NCBI RefSeq assembly: GCF_000699445.3
Contig: NC_067196.1
Location: forward strand, 34,802,616 to 34,866,615
Origin: Schistosoma haematobium
Lineage: Eukaryota > Platyhelminthes > Trematoda > Strigeidida > Schistosomatidae
Reading direction: 5' to 3'
DNA: 64,000 nt
Part shown: positions 36,601-42,464 of the stretch, piece after piece
Numbering within the stretch: position 1 is the stretch's first letter
Layout of the letters: the number at the start of each line of letters is the position of its first letter
Translations under genes and position numbers: made by a program
The notes under the pieces: model-generated
Database searches by the model: none
What the model saw: the letters and a program-made list of their open reading frames with translations, nothing else
Told to the model about the DNA's origin: nothing

Positions 36601-37692
36601 CATGAGTTGCCAAACCAAAATCTCCAACCTTAACATTTAAATATTCTTCGTCTGATGCACCGTACAAAAAGCAGTTGTCAGCTTTTAAATCTCTGTGGAG
36701 AATAGGAGGTTGGATTTTATGGTGCATATAACGTAAGGCATCGAGAATTTGATGCCACCAGCGTGTAATAAGAGGAAATTTAAGGATACACTGGCCATCT
36801 AGGAAGTTCTTTCTGATTACGCTAGTAATATATTAAAAATAAATCAGTGAAATCTATATGAATACCTTTTTAAAGTCCCTTCGCCCATCAGTTCTTGGAT
36901 AATTACGACTCCTTTTTCTTCAATTTGATTGTTCGGATCTTCCATGTCAATCCACTCTCTGAAAACATCAAAACATCTGACAATGTGTGGATGATTCATC
37001 TTCAACATAATCTCCGTCTCCCTGAACATTGCTTGACGTTTTTCTTTGGTATCAACATGCTCACGCTAAGAGATAAAGTAAAAGCTAAGCCTTACTTTAA
37101 ATTCGCACCATGCAACATTTCTAGCTTCAACGCTATCATATCCACGGTAAACGAATTTATACCCACCCTCACCAATCTGTCAAGAAATTTGGAAATTTCA
37201 AGTTATCAGTACCTTGAGATTGTGTTTTATCCAGCGACTACATTTCGATTTCGCCGATACTTTTTGTTTGGCTTCTTGTTCCGCTTGATATTTTTTCAGC
37301 ATTTCCTCCTCTTTTTTCTTTTCCCGTTCCTTTTTCCGTTCTTCCTTTGTTTTCTTGCGGTCAGCGGAAGTCACAGAAGCTTGTTGGTCATTTGACTGAC
37401 CGCAATTAACAGCACCGATTGATTCCCCGATGACAGGGACCCCAGCAATACTTGGTTGTGATAATAAATCTTCATCATCTGAGTCAGCCTCCACATTTTG
37501 CTTCGGGTCAACAATTTTAACCTTTTTTGTAGTTGACCGAGAGCCACTATCCCTTCGAAAAGCTGACCGGTTCAACAAATCAGTATCTTCTGTCTTATGA
37601 ACGGACGTATCCGTAGCATTACCATCAGCACCAGAGGAAGATTCAGTAACCTGTTCATTCTTTGAAACTTGCTGGTGTATTGATGCGTTCAT
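1092..37692 (-). CDS. WNK: WNK serine/threonine protein kinase, 17 coding exons (whole gene)
   Basis: WNK kinases phosphorylate SPAK/OSR1 kinases and so control cation-chloride cotransporters, ion balance and cell volume. Exons read on the minus strand: 37692-37213, 37176-37096, 37065-36866, 36821-36571, 30960-30674, 27854-27606, 25715-25466, 21030-20042, 19073-18857, 17101-17055, 16514-16257, 12188-11976, 10494-10134, 9192-7145, 6021-4852, 2874-2413, 1586-1092. All inferred introns are GT-AG and all phases join, giving 2685 residues (human WNK1 is about 2400). The kinase domain spans about residues 155-433: K167 in the glycine-rich loop, C184 where other kinases have lysine, H296-R-D-L-K, D321-F-G, and APE at 344-346. 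A PF2-like domain follows at about 455-560, then a Q/S/N-rich tail with KFTV (732-735) and RFIV (2449-2452). Exons whose length is a multiple of three could have been missed in the long introns. The kinase assignment is firm; the tail exon structure is good but untested by RNA. Confidence 0.93.
1587..2412 (-). other. WNK intron 16
   Basis: This 826-bp intron contains, at about 1872-1929 on the minus strand, a copy of the short interspersed repeat with the core ACGTAGGACCAGGCACATA that recurs in introns 4 and 7 and upstream of the gene. Nothing else was recognised. Confidence 0.6.
2413..2874 (-). CDS. WNK: WNK exon 16 (RFIV docking motif, residues 2368-2521)
   Basis: The exon begins [20 protein letters not shown] and ends VANKFT at a GTACGT donor, with phase 0 at both ends. 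RFIV (2449-2452, nt 2631-2620) within [10 protein letters not shown] fits the [RK]Fx[VI] SPAK/OSR1-docking motif. The open frame on the opposite strand here is a shadow. Confidence 0.85.
3015..3541 (+). repeat. Interspersed repeat, about 0.5 kb, with a LINE-like 3' tail (WNK intron 15)
   Basis: The left end, ATTAAAGAGATACTTTTTAT, recurs inverted at about 6735. The right end (GTGTGAGGCGCATATATAT, then CTTGTATCAA and a TAAATAAATA tail) closely matches the 3' tail of the RTE-like LINE at 62.47-62.55 kb on the minus strand. It has no coding capacity. It could be a SINE that borrows the LINE tail or a truncated LINE 3' UTR. Confidence 0.65.
4767..4814. repeat. (TA)24 microsatellite
   Basis: This is a perfect dinucleotide run in WNK intron 15, 38 bp past the exon 15 donor. 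Confidence 0.97.
4852..6021 (-). CDS. WNK: WNK exon 15 (glutamine-rich tail, residues 1978-2367)
   Basis: The exon begins [15 protein letters not shown] after a TTTAG acceptor and ends PDNNS at GTAAGT, with phase 0 at both ends. The middle is extremely Q-rich, with many QQQ runs mixed with S, H, P and T. A (TA)n microsatellite lies 38 bp past the donor in the next intron. Confidence 0.88.
6360..6735 (-). repeat. Inverted copy of the intron-15 repeat (WNK intron 14)
   Basis: Read on the minus strand, this begins ATTAAAGAGATACTTTTTAT with a downstream CTCTGGTACG, matching the start of the repeat at 3015. It keeps a second matching block (CTTGTGAAT followed by AGACCTCT-like sequence and AAGAAAACC). 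The far end differs from the other copy. The two copies lie on either side of exon 15 in opposite orientation. Confidence 0.6.
6866..6945 (-). repeat. tRNA-derived SINE-like fragment
   Basis: On the minus strand the sequence GGCTCAGTTGTCTAAAG resembles a tRNA A-box arm. About 35 nt later AGGTTCTGGGCTCGA resembles a degenerate B box. The spacing fits a pol III promoter, but the fragment does not fold as a complete tRNA, so it is called a SINE relic, not a gene. Confidence 0.5.
7145..9192 (-). CDS. WNK: WNK exon 14 (largest exon, residues 1295-1977)
   Basis: The exon opens with an acidic run, LDEEEEF, and ends QNLDQ before GTATAT. Most of it is Q/N/S-rich. Residues of about 1510-1650 (nt about 8540-8120) are different: a non-repetitive block with mixed hydrophobic strands, several Cys and Gly, and segments such as [17 protein letters not shown] and [17 protein letters not shown], which looks like a folded domain. 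I do not recognise its family. The last third is poly-Q-like. Confidence 0.9.
9193..10133 (-). other. WNK intron 13
   Basis: This is a 941-bp AT-rich intron with no recognised repeat or coding feature. Confidence 0.6.
10134..10494 (-). CDS. WNK: WNK exon 13 (residues 1175-1295)
   Basis: The exon begins [20 protein letters not shown] and [10 protein letters not shown], an amphipathic helix that could close the PF2-like fold begun in exon 12, and then becomes N/S/Q-rich. It ends in phase 1 (AAAG before GTTAGT), joining exon 14 as an Asp codon. The acceptor is CTTCTATAG. Confidence 0.84.
10495..11975 (-). other. WNK intron 12
   Basis: This is a 1481-bp AT-rich intron. No gene or named repeat was recognised. 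Confidence 0.6.
11976..12188 (-). CDS. WNK: WNK exon 12 (possible second PF2-like region, residues 1104-1174)
   Basis: After a basic patch ([13 protein letters not shown]) the exon reads [15 protein letters not shown] and then [19 protein letters not shown]. The strand-strand-helix pattern and the [15 protein letters not shown] segment recall CCT/PF2 folds, so it may be a second CCT-like domain completed by exon 13. That domain call is an inference. The splice sites are TTTTGTAG and GTATGT. Confidence 0.82.
12637..12674. repeat. (TA)19 microsatellite
   Basis: This is a perfect dinucleotide run in WNK intron 11. Confidence 0.97.
13857..13884. repeat. (AAT)n microsatellite
   Basis: This is a perfect trinucleotide run of about nine units in WNK intron 11. 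Confidence 0.95.
16130..16226 (-). repeat. tRNA-derived SINE-like fragment
   Basis: On the minus strand AGTGATCTAAAGATATTGC and, about 30 nt on, GGTACTGGGTTCAGTC resemble degenerate A and B boxes. The organisation matches the fragment at 6866-6945, but the two are diverged. No complete tRNA fold is evident. Confidence 0.45.
16257..16514 (-). CDS. WNK: WNK exon 11 (residues 1018-1103)
   Basis: The exon reads [20 protein letters not shown] and ends [10 protein letters not shown] at GTGAGT, with phase 0 at both ends. The first half has a heptad-like hydrophobic pattern that could form a short helix; the second half is Q-rich. The acceptor is TTTTTCTAG. Confidence 0.82.
16515..17054 (-). other. 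WNK intron 10
   Basis: This is a 540-bp AT-rich intron with nothing recognised. Confidence 0.6.
17055..17101 (-). CDS. WNK: WNK exon 10 (47-nt small exon, residues 1002-1017)
   Basis: The exon encodes [16 protein letters not shown], with acceptor AATCATAG and a strong GTAAGT donor. Its phase (1 in, 0 out) joins exons 9 and 11 exactly, which is the main support for such a short exon. Because 47 is not a multiple of three, skipping it would shift the frame. Confidence 0.78.
17102..18856 (-). other. WNK intron 9
   Basis: This is a 1755-bp intron with a short TA run near 17761. No coding or repeat family was recognised. Confidence 0.6.
18857..19073 (-). CDS. WNK: WNK exon 9 (Q/S-rich tail, residues 930-1001)
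   Basis: The exon starts [16 protein letters not shown] after TTTTAG and runs to HSNSALQ, ending in phase 1 at a GTAAAG donor. It is a disordered-looking Q/S/N-rich tail with no known domain. It is included because frame, splice sites and composition fit both neighbours. Confidence 0.8.
19074..20041 (-). other. WNK intron 8
   Basis: This is a 968-bp AT-rich intron with nothing recognised. Confidence 0.6.
20042..21030 (-). CDS. WNK: WNK exon 8 (S/T/P-rich tail, docking motif, residues 600-929)
   Basis: After [20 protein letters not shown] the exon is S/T/P-rich low-complexity tail. KFTV at residues 732-735 (20635-20624), in the setting SIGKFTVTV, fits the [RK]Fx[VI] docking motif that binds SPAK/OSR1 C-terminal domains. 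The acceptor is ACATACAG. The donor GTAGGT (after Ala929) is chosen because it gives phase 0 into exon 9; read-through would stop at 20027. Confidence 0.85.
21541..22959 (+). pseudogene. RTE-like LINE ORF, endonuclease part
   Basis: This 472-codon open stretch encodes an apurinic-type endonuclease that would nick target DNA for target-primed reverse transcription. Visible motifs in order are [14 protein letters not shown] (catalytic Glu), [22 protein letters not shown] and SDHHLL (catalytic Asp-His). A charged linker rich in K/R and E follows. TAA at 22957-22959 interrupts the frame just before the N-terminal RT region, which carries on in the same frame ([20 protein letters not shown]) to TAG at 23206-23208. 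Confidence 0.87.
22960..24555 (+). pseudogene. RTE-like LINE ORF, reverse transcriptase part
   Basis: RT core of the same element. [13 protein letters not shown] lies in the first frame up to the stop at 23206. After a one-base frame change at about 23220-23235, the second frame carries [34 protein letters not shown] (catalytic Asp), [13 protein letters not shown] and DFADDLALL (catalytic DD), then [10 protein letters not shown] and VLLDGAETW of the thumb/connection region. TAA at 24362-24364 and another stop further on interrupt the C-terminal [15 protein letters not shown] segment. The breaks look like ordinary decay. Confidence 0.87.
24550..24574 (+). repeat. (TAAG)n tail of the LINE
   Basis: About six tandem TAAG units end the RTE-like element directly before its downstream target-site duplication. 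Confidence 0.9.
24956..25245 (+). repeat. Interspersed repeat, about 290 bp (core ACGTAGGACCAGGCACATA)
   Basis: It starts with AGTCAGTCAG tandem tetranucleotides, then CAACGTAGGACCAGGCACAT and GTGCATCAGTCC. It ends with a block containing GGGGAGACAAAG, CACCTATGCCATTG and GAGCCATGTCACCCAGTC. The same order is seen at 31441-31745. It has no coding capacity. It lies in WNK intron 7, downstream of the LINE. Confidence 0.7.
25466..25715 (-). CDS. WNK: WNK exon 7 (end of PF2-like domain, residues 517-599)
   Basis: The exon reads [18 protein letters not shown] and ends in the acidic [10 protein letters not shown] before GTAAGT. It completes the PF2-like region and adds a hydrophobic stretch, [20 protein letters not shown], that may be helical. 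Phase out is 1 and joins exon 8 as a Tyr codon. Confidence 0.85.
25716..27605 (-). other. WNK intron 6
   Basis: This is a 1890-bp intron. At about 25890-26432 the plus strand holds coding-like but broken open stretches, listed separately. The rest is AT-rich with nothing recognised. Confidence 0.55.
25888..26432 (+). pseudogene. Coding-like antisense segment of unknown identity in WNK intron 6
   Basis: The plus strand reads [20 protein letters not shown], then in a second frame [20 protein letters not shown], then [20 protein letters not shown] followed by [17 protein letters not shown], a TGA, and a further 50 open codons ([16 protein letters not shown] and onward). The composition is protein-like and more balanced than the surrounding intron. 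I do not recognise a family. It could be a decayed processed copy of a host gene, a retroelement ORF1 relic, or chance. Confidence 0.3.
27606..27854 (-). CDS. WNK: WNK exon 6 (PF2/OSR1_C-like autoinhibitory domain, residues 434-516)
   Basis: The exon contains [20 protein letters not shown] and then [14 protein letters not shown]. It matches the pattern of the WNK OSR1_C (PF2, CCT-like) domain: a basic beta strand, a charged turn, and an E-x-F-x-D/F strand before an acidic helix. In other WNKs this domain follows the kinase and restrains it. The acceptor is TTTTTGTAG and the donor GTTAGT; phase is 0 at both ends. Confidence 0.87.
28286..28440 (+). mobile_element. Penelope-like element 3' fragment in WNK intron 5
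   Basis: The sequence ACAGAACAAGCTGTGAAACG through AACACTTCACTTCTATCTGA and AATAAAACTTCATCAAAATC matches, at high but imperfect identity, the 3' end of the Penelope-like element at about 51.72-51.88 kb (minus strand). It is a 5'-truncated relic of the same family. Confidence 0.8.
30642..30661. repeat. (TA)10 microsatellite
   Basis: A short dinucleotide run 12 bp past the WNK exon 5 donor site. Confidence 0.9.
30674..30960 (-). CDS. WNK: WNK exon 5 (kinase C-lobe, residues 338-433)
   Basis: The exon begins [20 protein letters not shown] and continues [18 protein letters not shown], a clear WNK C-lobe with the APE motif and helix F. It ends at FHPLFQ before GTAAGC. GTLGF replaces the usual GTPEF of WNKs. 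An open stretch upstream of the acceptor is intronic. Confidence 0.95.
31441..31745 (+). repeat. Interspersed repeat, about 300 bp (same family as 24956)
   Basis: It starts with tandem AGTC, then AACAACGTAGAAC, CGAGTTGCCATACCACATTA and CACAGAGATA. It ends with GAGAACACAAAGAGTGGATA and GAGCCATCTC. It is diverged from the 24956 copy but collinear with it along its length. It lies in WNK intron 4. Confidence 0.7.
32038..32098 (+). repeat. 5' part of the interspersed repeat, interrupted by a LINE fragment
   Basis: TCAGTCAGTCACCTACAACG through CAGGCACATATATGCATCAG and CAAGTTGTCATACG match the start of the 24956 family. The match ends at about 32098, where an antisense LINE fragment begins. The expected 3' part of the repeat reappears at about 32995-33065. 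Confidence 0.6.
32098..32872 (-). mobile_element. Truncated RTE-like LINE fragment in WNK intron 4
   Basis: Read on the minus strand, the broken frames give [62 protein letters not shown], an [13 protein letters not shown] active site and [10 protein letters not shown]...[11 protein letters not shown]. These match, in order, the RTE-like LINE at the right edge of the window. There are several stops and frame changes. The fragment sits inside a shorter interspersed repeat. Confidence 0.8.
32995..33065 (+). repeat. 3' part of the interrupted interspersed repeat
   Basis: TTAGAGGGAGACGAAGGAAG and CATGTCACCTAGTC match the 3' end of the 24956 family (GGGGAGACAAAG ... GCCATGTCACCCAGTC). With 32038-32098 it would make one repeat split by the LINE fragment. 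Confidence 0.5.
33066..34350. other. Unrecognised part of WNK intron 4
   Basis: No named repeat or gene was recognised. A 77-codon plus-strand open stretch at 33213-33446 has no domain character. The DNA at 33230-33760 is less AT-rich than typical intron here and may be an old repeat. Confidence 0.4.
34352..36190 (+). mobile_element. Old, 5'-truncated RTE-like LINE (relative of the 21353 element) in WNK intron 4
   Basis: Broken frames give [20 protein letters not shown] (endonuclease end), [27 protein letters not shown], an EKFAV-type linker, [14 protein letters not shown] sequence at about 35100, a degenerate Tyr-Leu-Asp-Leu-Ala active-site region at about 35570 and [20 protein letters not shown]. 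This is collinear with the 21353 element (about 22180-24540), with internal losses and many stops. It has been dead for longer than the intron 7 copy. Confidence 0.85.
36571..36821 (-). CDS. WNK: WNK exon 4 (catalytic loop and DFG, residues 254-338)
   Basis: The exon carries HRDLKADN (296-303), with catalytic D298 and metal-binding N303, and VGDFGLAT (319-326). Known animal WNKs have DLGLAT; here the second residue is F322 (codon 36619-36617) and L324 is kept. The activation loop has S331 and T335 at the positions of WNK1 S378 and S382. The donor is GTAAGT and the next intron is 5.6 kb. Confidence 0.94.
36866..37065 (-). CDS. WNK: WNK exon 3 (helix C region, residues 188-254)
   Basis: The exon encodes the [20 protein letters not shown] segment (helix C and the following HPHIV turn) and strand beta-5, [15 protein letters not shown] glutamate of the FRETEIM segment is the likely helix-C partner of K167. 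Phase out is 2; the donor is GTATTC and the next intron is 44 bp. Confidence 0.92.
37096..37176 (-). CDS. WNK: WNK exon 2 (glycine-rich loop, residues 161-187)
   Basis: This 27-codon exon encodes [12 protein letters not shown] and then VAWCEF. K167 sits in the glycine loop (beta-2) and C184 replaces the usual beta-3 lysine, which is the defining WNK rearrangement. The acceptor is TTGACAG and the donor GTAAGG. The flanking introns are 36 bp and 30 bp. Confidence 0.93.
37213..37692 (-). CDS. WNK: WNK exon 1 (N-terminus, residues 1-160)
   Basis: The exon starts at ATG 37692-37690 and ends in IKHNLK before a GTACTG donor. It holds an acidic, S/T-rich leader and then a strongly charged K/E-rich helix-like stretch (about residues 110-145), as in other WNKs just before the kinase domain. 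A TTGTTGTAG acceptor-like site lies 6 nt upstream of the ATG, so the 5' UTR is probably spliced or trans-spliced there. Phase out is 0; the following intron is 36 bp. Confidence 0.88.
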
Positions 37693-37698
37693 TTATCA

Positions 37699-38154
37699 CT
37701 ACAACAAAACAATTACGCTATACAGACTAAAACAAGTCATTCTAAATGCATCAGAGATTATATTTGAGTCTTCCACATGAATATAAAAATATCAAGTCGA
37801 CAAAGATATCCGTGGGCTCGAACAAGAACAATACAGAAGCTAAAAGAGCAGATAAACGAACACATCACAAACAGTAAAATAAATTCAAACATACTGTTGC
37901 AACAGAATGTACTACTTAGAGTTCACAATTAGAAACGAAATGATCGGATAACAATCATCAGCACAGAAGATTGCAAAACACCTAGACCTTACTCGAAATT
38001 GTTGGATTCGAACTTGTCTTAAAATATTGCCACAGTTCAGTAGCTGTTTAAATGCCTTTAAACACTGGATTTTCCTATCCATAAACTTATTCATATATTC
38101 ATAAGCTCACTAACCCTCCTCCAAATAAAACAAGTACGCACGAGCTTTTCACCA
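37699..38154. promoter_or_regulatory. 5' flank of the WNK gene
   Basis: The minus-strand sequence TTGTTTTGTTGTAG ends 6 nt before the ATG and fits a 3' splice acceptor, for either a 5' UTR intron or spliced-leader trans-splicing. No core promoter element could be picked with confidence in this AT-rich DNA. Confidence 0.35.
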
Positions 38155-38250
38155 CGACAGTCAGTCACAAGGTAGAACCTGTACGCATGTACATCGGTTC
38201 AAGCTGCCATACTCCATTAGCACAGAGATGAAGTTATCCTTCTTCATTGG
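38155..38250 (+). repeat. Partial copy of the short interspersed repeat
   Basis: ACAGTCAGTCACAAGGTAGA, GTACATCGGTTCAAGCTGCC and ATACTCCATTAGCACAGAGA match the first 90 bp of the 24956/31441 family. It lies about 460 bp upstream of the WNK start codon. Confidence 0.6.
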
Positions 38251-38970
38251 TTATTACCTTGATTTAAGTATTAACCAAACAAACTAGTGAGGTCTTTTTA
38301 GAACTAGCTCATCAGACAATACATACTCCAGGATATACACATTCTACAGGAGTCAACTGAAGACCTAAAACCGAAAGTGACAAACTATATGTGAAATTTT
38401 AGTGTGAAGGTCAGATGGTAATATCTTACCACTGAATAATAACCTCGTCAGCAGGTGAATTTCGCTAACAAAGTATTTGTCGTCACAAAAATGTTAAAGT
38501 CGATTCCTAATAAATCAAATAAGATTTGAACTCGGTAATTGTAGTCACTAGTCACCACTTCAAGTAGCGTAAACCATTATGGTTGAAATCTGTACTCATG
38601 AATATCAATAAACTTCCATAACACAGATGAAACAGAGGCTATTACTAGTTTTTTGAGGTAAGTTTATGAAAGAAACATTCAAATGCATTTCATTGACTTA
38701 CTTTCCGTGTAAAAAGACCCCACAGCAGAGCAGACATACGTGCGGAAAGGTTGCAAACAACGGGATATGAAGAAGTGAAAAGCGAGAGGTGTAACGGAAT
38801 AAATATGAGCATGTTGGTTCCGCCCCAATCTCATAACGGTATATAGCCTACTGCTGTGCAGTTTTGTTATTTTGTGACTACTTAAACATCTCATCTCAAG
38901 TAGGTTGATCTTACAAAATTCAAGCTGCCTTTCGGGATCGCGACGAGACAAAGTTATTAGGTTGACGATT
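38251..38970. other. Unrecognised stretch upstream of the LINE cluster
   Basis: No gene was recognised. A 90-codon minus-strand open stretch at 38679-38951 has no recognisable motif and is probably chance. The part near 38700-38970 may belong to the 5' side of the adjacent LINE. Confidence 0.3.
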
Positions 38971-41900
38971 AGTGGTCATGGGGTTAGCTGCACATATGTA
39001 CTTAAGTAGGTCAAATGTTCTGGTTTTGTAAAAGCCATACCGAAGCCCAACTATAGTCACATTTCTCGAGCAGCTACCTGTTCAAATAATGGGTTAAAGG
39101 AAGACTGGGAGTAGACATATATGATATGTTACCAGTCCATGAGGGGGGTAGGGTCCTTATATGCATAGCTAATAACGTAAACATTCGTTCCTTTGTTTGT
39201 GAATCTCAAGATAGTCGATCTTGTGAAGTCATTAGCTGTGGCCTCACTTTGAATGCTGTATACTTATACTAAGTGTCATCAATCGTAGCCCAATCTGTTC
39301 AGCTAATGACTATTTTGAAACACGTTCAGCTATAAAGTAAAAGTAACAGACGTGTGATACTAGATTTTAATGCACCTGATATTAGTTGGGCCGAGGTGGC
39401 CATCGTAGGATCTATAAACGCTTTCGATGGTGGGCTCCTGATAACAGTAATGGAGCATTTTTTTAGTACAGCGTGTACCCCAACCCACACGTGTTGGTCC
39501 AAACCAAGGATCTTCTTAGTTAGACTTAATAATCACTCATGCAACTGAGGATACTGCCTATCTAAATATTCTCCCGCCACTAGCAAATAGCAATCACACT
39601 TTTTTTATCATTCTTCTTTAAAGCTTAACATAATATACGATCAGGTTAAACCTCGCCCAAATAAGTGGAGAGCAAACATATCAGCAATTTAGAAGTGCGC
39701 TGCAACAACGGACTGGTCAGTAAATACTAGTTTGTAAATTAAAGAGGCATGGTCTATATTTAAAGGTACACTTATACTATGTTTGAAGAGATTACGAGTT
39801 CACATAATCTGGGAGCGAAATGAAGACTCAGTGACACAATGAACAGATAAGCTAACTATTCCGATGTGCCCCAGCCCCGCTAACTAAAGAGAGAAGTTCA
39901 GGTTCAGGAGAAAAATGTATTCCACAAGCAGCCAGAAGCACGAACAAAAAAGCACAACTCAAGCGTACATATATACAACATATAAATGTCATCGGGAAAC
40001 GTTACAAAATAACATATCAAAAGAGACAACGAACCAATTACATTTAAGGTCCTACCAAGTAGGAAATACGATATGAATGTGATAATGGGCGCTTTTGGCT
40101 CGAAATTCAAATTTCCAAAATAAAATTACAGAAATAAGACATTTGCCAAGTGAGTTCTGGGGGATCTAGAATCCCTAAAAGCTTAGTTTAGTTACGCCCC
40201 TGTTTATATCATGCTCAGTAACATGTAGACCCAAAAACTATCATGGATAACCAAACAGGTCAAGAACTTTCTTAGACGTAGAAAAGGCATTGGAGTATGT
40301 TTATCTCTACAGGCTCTGAACAGTACATATTCATTCACTGTAAAACTAGAAACGTTTGAAAAGTGTTAAGAAAGGCTAAACATTCATATGGAAAACAACT
40401 GGTTAAAAATTGTGAAAATAGTCCGAATAGGTTATCCTCGTATATAAAGAGGTGAGCCTAGAGAAGTGATGGGATCCCACAACATTCGCTACAAGAAAAC
40501 CCATTGATAATGGCAAAAAGTGATGTTGAGAAAGCTGAAGCAGAATATTTTAGTAGTTTTTTTTTACCGGTGATGGTGAAAGACCGATAATTAATCCTGA
40601 TAATGCCAAGTCGTCGATGGATCTCGTAGCTGTCTTACGATTTCATCTCAAACCAGATAAGCCAAGTGTTCCTGATGATGAAGGCCCTGCCAGATGTAAT
40701 ACCTGAATCTCTGACCATACTGTCTGATATGTCTTTGAGGCAGTCCAGGCTGCCAAGAGACTTGGAACACATAATAATCAGTTAGGTTTATAAAGCGAGG
40801 AGCAGGGACTTGGTTAGTGACTAGCGACCGGTTAGTCTAACTAGTGTAGTTGTCAAGCTAATGGAAAAGATTACTCTGATGGCTGTTTTAAACTATGTGA
40901 AAGTGCATAATTTTTTATCCAAGGAACAACATGATTTTAGCAAAGACCTATCACACTTGACAAATTTACTCATTGTAAGAAAAGATTGGGCTGCAGCGAA
41001 AGATAAAAATATTCTTGTAGATGTAATTTTCACAGATCTAAGTAGAGCCTTTGACAAAGTCTCTCATCTGGGCCTTAAATTAAAACTGGAAAGTTTAGGG
41101 GGCCATTATGAAATCACAGATTGGATAAATGACTTTTCCAATGATAGGGAACAATAGGCAACTGAAAATCGGGCTTTATCAACGTGGAAATCTGTAAAAA
41201 GCGGAGTTCCTCAAGGTGCAATCCCCGGTCCTCTTTTTTTTAAATTTATCTAAATGACTTACTAAATGTAGCAGTCACCTATTCTACCCTTCGCAGATGA
41301 CATAAAGATTTGGAGACCCATACACAATGTCAGAGAGAACAATATTGCAGGATAACCCAAATTCGCTGGTGCATGGATGGGTAGATGGTCATCAGAAGTT
41401 AAGGCGAGACTCTAATTTATGGACGACCTTTGAACGAATCTTAAGCGACCTTGAGAAATATAAGCCAATTGTCGTAAGTTGCCTTAGGAATTATATATGG
41501 GGTTTTTATCACGAACTGACACCAGCTATAATGCCAGAAATCTATTTAGCCAAAAGGATGAAAGGCTTTCGCGTTAAAATCCGAGACCTAATATCGTATA
41601 CCTGATTGATTCGTCCACAAATTATAGTCCCGCCGTTTTATTTGTTATAACCGCCCAATTATCACGTTTTGAACAAAATTCCCTGTGAACCGATCGTACG
41701 TTAGCATTAAGCACTGAAGTTGGCGCCGTAACCTTGAAATCTCTAAAACGCCTCTGGTTGGCTCGTCCACAAATTAGTCTTGCCGTTGTTACCTAGAGTA
41801 ATGGACAATAAAATTCCAGGAGTCGATCTCAAAACTACAAGTAACTGCAAGGCTGCTACTGTCAAAGGTTTAAGGGTCTTATGGTTTATTCTCAAGTCAT

Positions 41901-42005
41901 TTCAGTACTTGGACGAGGAAATGTATGGGGCCGCAATATTAGCGCCTTCTGTTGACACATACAAGGCGACCTCCACAGTATTATGAATTGCAAGGATTAC
42001 TACAG
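38970..42005 (+). mobile_element. Degenerate CR1-like LINE, copy 1
   Basis: Motifs in order, in shifting frames: GGRVLICIANNVNIRSF and CEVISCGLTLNAVYLY (endonuclease core, about 39150-39270), LDFNAPDISW (39360), SRAFDKVSHLGLKLKLES (RT, about 41040-41090), KSGVPQGAIPGPLF (about 41195), FADDIKIWRP (about 41295) and LKTTSNCKAATVKGLRVLW (about 41830-41890). The order matches the better-preserved copy at 57.5-61.5 kb. Many stops, shifts and small deletions make it long dead. Confidence 0.85.
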
Positions 42006-42132
42006 GTCGATAGACCTATCTTTAATAATGAAGACTGAAGACTGGACGATAATAAGACATCATTAAGTAAACTAATCCCAGATACAGTTTCGGGAGTCAG
42101 TATTTGTAAGCTTTATAGAATAGGGAAAAAAG

Positions 42133-42426
42133 GTGGATTCCGAAAGTCCTCCGAAAAACCGCCTCCTGAAGGTTACATTCAACACGGTGGAAGAAAGGAA
42201 CCTGATTCTAAGTAATCCACGTAGACTGATAGGATCCGGAATATATGTCCGTGAGGATCTCCGCCTAGCAGATCGTATTAAGAGACGAGCTGCAGAAGCG
42301 GAAATAAATGAACGTCGCCAAAACGGTGAAAGAAACCTTGTTCTTAAGGGTTTTCAAGTTGTAAAAGTTCGGAGCAAAACGATCCCGTCACTCTGGGTGG
42401 CAAGGGAAAGCTCTCCACAGACTTAA
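42133..42426 (+). pseudogene. CR1-like ORF1, C-terminal piece
   Basis: The segment LLKVTFNTVEERNLILSNPR, SGIYVREDLRLADRIKRR and LKGFQVVKVR matches the C-terminus of the ORF1 ending at 58684 (LLKVVFGSSNERDLILQNG, GVFIRKDLPLADRVKRREAE). It is likely the nucleic-acid-binding part of the ORF1 protein. A frame change lies just upstream at about 42130. Confidence 0.8.
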
Positions 42427-42464
42427 CGGTATGCCACACAAATGCTCGCAGCCTACTAAATAAA

